A DNA stretch of 18,455 nucleotides, from assembly GCA_049515555.1 (NCBI GenBank), contig JBEKTY010000177.1, positions 1 to 18,455 of the forward strand, in the 5' to 3' direction. The notes under the pieces were generated by a model. It did no database searches and had not been told where the DNA came from. It saw only the letters and a list, made by a program, of their open reading frames with translations. Both the position numbers and the translations under genes were made by a program. Shown piece by piece: positions 15,837 through 18,455 of the stretch. Every line of letters starts with the position of its first letter. Within the stretch, counting starts at the first letter, position 1. The DNA comes from JBEKTY01 sp049515555. GTDB taxonomy: Bacteria; Planctomycetota; Planctomycetia; Pirellulales; Thermoguttaceae.

Positions 15837-16010
15837 TCGCCGACCCTACCTGTTAGAGGCAACAACGGGCACGATTATTCCCGGGACGTCGAAAAAAAGA
15901 CGCTCCTTCAACAAGATTCTAACTTTCCGGGGAATAAAAGCCTAGGGGGAGGGTCCCTAAGAATAGACGCGGGAAAGGGTCTCGCGCCGGGTCATCGAAC
16001 ACTGTCATTC

Positions 16011-16151
16011 ATGATTGGCTGCCAGCCAGAGGCGCCCAAGCCGGCTCCGAAGAAGGAACCGGAGAAGAAGCCCGCCGCCGCGGCCCCGGCCGAGAAGCCG
16101 GCCGAGACGCCCGCCGCGCCCGCTCCGAAGGAAGACAAGGACAAGAAGTAA
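16011..16151 (+). CDS. Possible Pro/Ala/Lys-rich peptide, lipoprotein remnant
   Basis: A 46-residue frame beginning MIGCQPEAPKPAPKKEPEKK and going on with A, P, E and K only. GCQPEAPKPAP looks like the mature start of a planctomycete lipoprotein, with I-G-C as the end of a lipobox, but no hydrophobic signal segment precedes it in this or another frame. There is no ribosome site. It may be a decayed gene, a low-complexity chance frame, or have a start I missed. I keep it at low confidence. Confidence 0.3.
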   Translation: MIGCQPEAPKPAPKKEPEKKPAAAAPAEKPAETPAAPAPKEDKDKK

Positions 16152-16180
16152 GCGGCGCTGCGCTGCTACGGATTTCAGAA

Positions 16181-16221
16181 GGGGACAGTCCTATTTTCGT
16201 CGAACGAAAATGGGGACAGTC
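16181..16221. repeat. GGGGACAGTC direct pair around a small hairpin
   Basis: GGGGACAGTC occurs at 16181-16190 and again at 16212-16221. Between them ATTTTCGT (16193-16200) pairs with ACGAAAAT (16204-16211), loop CGA. It has the same core as the inverted pair at 14163-14245. Confidence 0.75.
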
Positions 16222-16232
16222 TCCAGGTTACA

Positions 16233-16269
16233 AAGGGGAAGGCGGCTCGTTGCGAGCCGCCTTCCCCTT
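16233..16269. terminator. Perfect 17-bp hairpin, possible two-way terminator
   Basis: The stem 16233-16249 pairs fully with 16253-16269 across the loop TTG. Neither side has a real T-run (TTG on plus, TTTG on minus), so it is not a textbook intrinsic terminator. It lies 69 bp beyond the stop of the minus-strand methyltransferase gene, where a terminator is expected. Confidence 0.5.
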
Positions 16270-16338
16270 GCCATTGCCTAAATCGGTGTGACCCAAATAA
16301 CTGTCAACCAGGGACCAGGTCGGACCGGCTCCGCCGAC

Positions 16339-17175
16339 CTACTTGTAGGCATGCGCTACCAGCCGGTAGTGATAGATCCCTGCGTCCTTCCGAGGCGACA
16401 GCCGCAACAGGCTCTGCAGGCGTCTGCGTAACATCTTGAGGCGGCGAAACCGCGCGGGCCGGGGGTGGGACTGGATCTGCACCTTGCGGAAACCCGCCGC
16501 CCGGCACATGCCAATCACGGCCTGTGCATTTGGCGACCACCAGTTGGTGGGATCGCCCGCCAGTTCGTCGGTTTCGAAGAACTGGCAGAAGGCGCGATCT
16601 TCAAGCCCCGGAATGCAAAAAGCGTCGGTTTCGATCACCGCCAAGTCGCGCGTCACCTTGGCCAGCCGTTCCAGGGCGAGCAGCGGATGACGCATGTGGT
16701 ACAGGACGCCCAGGTACAACACCACGTCGAACTGTCCCAACGTCGTCAGATCGACCTCCATGAAGTCCGCCACCGTCGGCTCGACGCGGCTACCCAGCAC
16801 CCGGTGCGCCAGGTCGAAACCGCGTTTCCCAGGAAGATCATTGGGATGCCGCACGCTCGGGACATGTTCTGGAAGTTGGGACGAAGGGTGGGGTTGCGAG
16901 AAGTCGATCGACCAGACGTAGTGATCCAACGCCACCACGCGTGCCGCCCCCAGCCGCTCGGCCTGAAATGAGAAGAAGCCATCCCAGGCTCCGATATCCA
17001 GCACCGTACGACCACACAGGTCCGGCAAATGGCAATAAGCCAGTTCGTCCTGAAGAACGCGGGGCGTCTTGCATCCGCGAGTCACCACGCCGTTGCCCAG
17101 GTCAAGGGAATGCCACCAGAACGGCACGGCGGCGACCTGAGATCGCAACTCCTCGGCGGTCAGGGGATGAGACAC
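16339..17175 (-). CDS. CmoB-like class I SAM methyltransferase (DUF1698-type)
   Basis: A methyltransferase of 278 residues from the chosen start. Before the core lies a segment typical of CmoB-like proteins: VPFWWHSLDLGNGVVTRGCK and PRVLQDELAYCHLPDL. The SAM site follows: motif I VLDIGAWDGFFSFQAERLGA (about 58-77) and the acidic strand end VVALDHYVW. FDVVLYLGVLYHMRHPLLAL is the motif IV/post region. CmoB itself carboxymethylates U34 of tRNAs; this protein could act on another substrate, since such homologues are also found in sugar and surface-polymer loci. The start is uncertain: TTG 17268 and two GTG (17184, 17175) are in frame. I chose 17175 since SHPLTAEELR is the expected family opening and GGGG lies 8 nt before it. 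It stands alone on the minus strand. Confidence 0.78.
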   Translation of the reverse strand: MSHPLTAEELRSQVAAVPFWWHSLDLGNGVVTRGCKTPRVLQDELAYCHLPDLCGRTVLDIGAWDGFFSFQAERLGAARVVALDHYVWSIDFSQPHPSSQLPEHVPSVRHPNDLPGKRGFDLAHRVLGSRVEPTVADFMEVDLTTLGQFDVVLYLGVLYHMRHPLLALERLAKVTRDLAVIETDAFCIPGLEDRAFCQFFETDELAGDPTNWWSPNAQAVIGMCRAAGFRKVQIQSHPRPARFRRLKMLRRRLQSLLRLSPRKDAGIYHYRLVAHAYK

Positions 17176-17400
17176 CAGAAACACCCCGGCTGGTATGTGA
17201 CCCGGTATTTCGCACTTCGACTCCGCCCGGATACGATCTGAGCAGCAACGCTCTTCCCATGCTAACAAAGTGACTCACGACATTCCAGCGTGGCGCCTCG
17301 TCGAGTTCTCGATACGCCGGCAGCTCGGCGGCTGTTAGCCGCTGGCTAGTGGTCCTTCCGCCTTCTAGGCTCCGGCCGGAGAATAACCTCCCCGTTTCAA

Positions 17401-17455
17401 TGTAGCCCGCACACGCCGTGTGCGGAAATCCGGCACACGGCGCGTGCCGGCTACA
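17401..17455. repeat. Imperfect palindrome between uvrB and methyltransferase genes
   Basis: The arm TGTAGCCCGCACACGCCGTG (17401-17420, continuing to 17425) is an inverted copy of the segment ending GCCGGCTACA (17430-17455), with two mismatches and one extra base. It is 34 bp beyond the uvrB stop and could terminate that transcript, but it lacks a T-run and its ends look like another dispersed repeat family. Confidence 0.7.
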
Positions 17456-17489
17456 AGAAAATACTGCTGACGTTACTATTCGGCCGATA

Positions 17490-18455
17490 CTAGGGGCTTT
17501 TCTTGGGCCGGGGGATTCTGCCGCCGGGGGCGGCTGGCTGCTGGCGGTGGCGGCCGCGATGGTCCCGGGTGGCGTGCTCGATCTGGGCCTCGGCCACCAA
17601 CTTGCCCATCTGGGCCCGCATCTGCTGGATGCGGTCGCGCAGCGCGGCGGCCCGCTCGAACTCCAGGTCCTGGGCGGCCTGGAGCATCTCGGCTTCCAAT
17701 TCGGCCAGGAACTCTGCGGTAATGTACTGTGCCTCGCCGTGGCGGCCCACGGCGGCATAGGAACCGGCATGGGCGGCCGTCTCGGCCTCGATCCCGGTGC
17801 GGATCGCCTTGCGGATCGTCTCCGGCGTAATGTTGTGCGCGCGGTTGTAATCTTCCTGCACCGCCCGCCGCCGCCGCGTCTCGTCGATGGCACGCTGCAT
17901 CGAGTCGGTCACCTTGTCGGCGTACAGCAGCACCTTGGCGTTGACGTTGCGGGCCGAGCGGCCGATGGTCTGCATTAGCGACGTCTCGCTCCGCAGGAAG
18001 CCCTCCTTGTCGGCGTCGAGGATGGCCACCAGCGAGACTTCGGGCAGGTCGAGCCCTTCGCGGAGCAGGTTGACGCCCACCAGCACGTCGAAATGGCCCT
18101 GCCGCAGATCGCGGAGCAGCTCGACCCGTTCGAAGGCGTCCAGGTCGCTATGGAGCCACTTGCAGCGGACGTCCTGCTTGCCGAAATATGCGGCCAGGTC
18201 CTCGGCCAGCCGTTTGGTGAGCGTAGTGACCAACACCCGCTCGCCCGCGGCGGCCCGGGCACGGATTTGCTCCAGCAGGTGCGGCACTTGCGATCGGGCC
18301 GGCGCCACTTCGATCTCCGGGTCCAACAGGCCCGTGGGCCGGATCACCTGTTCGACGACTCGCCCGTCGGTCTTCTCCAATTCATAAGGTCCGGGCGTGG
18401 CCGATACGTAGATCACCTGGCCGATCCGCCCCTCCCATTCGTCGAACGTTAGCGG
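17490..18455 (-). CDS. uvrB: UvrABC excinuclease subunit B, C-terminal part (5' end beyond window)
   Basis: The last 321 residues of UvrB, the helicase-like damage-verifying subunit of nucleotide excision repair. The frame is open to the window edge, so the N-terminal half (Walker A, beta-hairpin) is outside; the edge residues (PLTFDEWE, then QVIYVSATPGPYELEK) are internal UvrB sequence. Visible are VIRPTGLLDPEIEVAP, the helicase C-lobe (VLVTTLTKRLAEDLAAYF, LHSDLDAFERVELLRDLRQG), motif V GVNLLREGLDLPEVS, motif VI QTIGRSARN, and the C-terminal UVR domain that binds UvrC (FLAELEAEMLQAAQDLEFER). The very end is a basic, Pro/Gly-rich tail (GRHRQQPAAPGGRIPRPKKS) longer than I would expect. The stop is the TAG at 17490-17492. 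Confidence 0.96.
   Translation of the reverse strand, partial: PLTFDEWEGRIGQVIYVSATPGPYELEKTDGRVVEQVIRPTGLLDPEIEVAPARSQVPHLLEQIRARAAAGERVLVTTLTKRLAEDLAAYFGKQDVRCKWLHSDLDAFERVELLRDLRQGHFDVLVGVNLLREGLDLPEVSLVAILDADKEGFLRSETSLMQTIGRSARNVNAKVLLYADKVTDSMQRAIDETRRRRAVQEDYNRAHNITPETIRKAIRTGIEAETAAHAGSYAAVGRHGEAQYITAEFLAELEAEMLQAAQDLEFERAAALRDRIQQMRAQMGKLVAEAQIEHATRDHRGRHRQQPAAPGGRIPRPKKSP

Larger units (their letters stand above)
15837..16338. other. Spacer between ECF sigma and methyltransferase genes
   Basis: This 502-bp spacer contains a doubtful short peptide gene (16011-16151), two direct GGGGACAGTC units with a small hairpin between them (16181-16221), and a perfect 17-bp hairpin (16233-16269). 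The first 170 bp are relatively AT-rich and may hold the sigma gene's promoter on the minus strand, but no element is convincing by eye. Confidence 0.6.

Noticed and set aside
15837..15960. An autoregulated ECF promoter upstream of the sigma gene on the minus strand
   Set aside because: GGAAA-like words occur, but no -10 element at a suitable distance could be recognised by eye.
14526..16151. A 541-residue plus-strand frame across the sigma and anti-sigma genes
   Set aside because: It is antisense to two recognisable genes and has a low-complexity translation. Only its last 46 residues are considered separately as a weak peptide.
17102..17893. A minus-strand frame bridging uvrB and the methyltransferase, considered as a frameshifted extension of either
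   Set aside because: Its residues are Arg/Pro/Ser-rich shadow of the uvrB end and non-coding spacer; both neighbours end or start cleanly in other frames.

Overview
This 18.5 kb window is GC-rich bacterial chromosome that most resembles a member of the Planctomycetota (Pirellulales/Thermogutta-like). That placement is an inference. It rests on the mix of small DUF4258, DUF2283, DUF433 and HicB genes, a CmoB-like methyltransferase, an ECF sigma factor with an adjacent membrane protein, and many short dispersed palindromes between and inside genes. No phage, IS transposase, rRNA, tRNA or CRISPR array was seen.

Layout. 89-1512: a DUF4365 nuclease-fold protein and a secreted protein of unknown function, both on the minus strand. 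1513-1968: a spacer with a nested palindrome and a good sigma-70 type promoter. 1969-6757 (plus): rpmB, gatC and gatA, then a three-gene cassette (DUF433, a nucleotidyltransferase-like protein, a short helical protein), then gatB. GatC, GatA and GatB form the amidotransferase that makes Gln-tRNA and/or Asn-tRNA from the misacylated tRNAs. 6754-7733: a HicB-HicA fusion gene, DUF4258 and DUF2283, coupled to gatB by stop/start overlaps. 7763-8548: a SAM hydroxide adenosyltransferase family enzyme. 8686-10065: bioA. 10226-10823: a promoter-led toxin-antitoxin-like pair (DUF4258/BrnT-like plus XRE regulator) running into an isocitrate dehydrogenase gene (10877-11974). 12145-12330: an orphan HicB-like gene abutting a repeat. 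12392-15836 (minus): a secreted DUF885 peptidase, a membrane protein likely to be the anti-sigma partner, and an ECF sigma factor. 15837-16338: a spacer with a doubtful peptide, paired repeats and a strong hairpin. 16339-17489 (minus): a CmoB-like methyltransferase and a hairpin. 17490-18455 (minus): the C-terminal part of UvrB, cut by the window edge.

Two themes stand out. First, small toxin-antitoxin-like genes sit in almost every gap between housekeeping genes from 4.3 to 12.3 kb, often joined by 4-bp ATGA or GTGA overlaps. One is a natural antitoxin-toxin fusion whose toxin half has lost the expected catalytic histidine. Second, at least seven families of short palindromic repeats are scattered through the window. 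One copy lies in frame inside the gatB coding sequence, adding about 13 residues to a linker; near-identical copies flank the gap before bioA.
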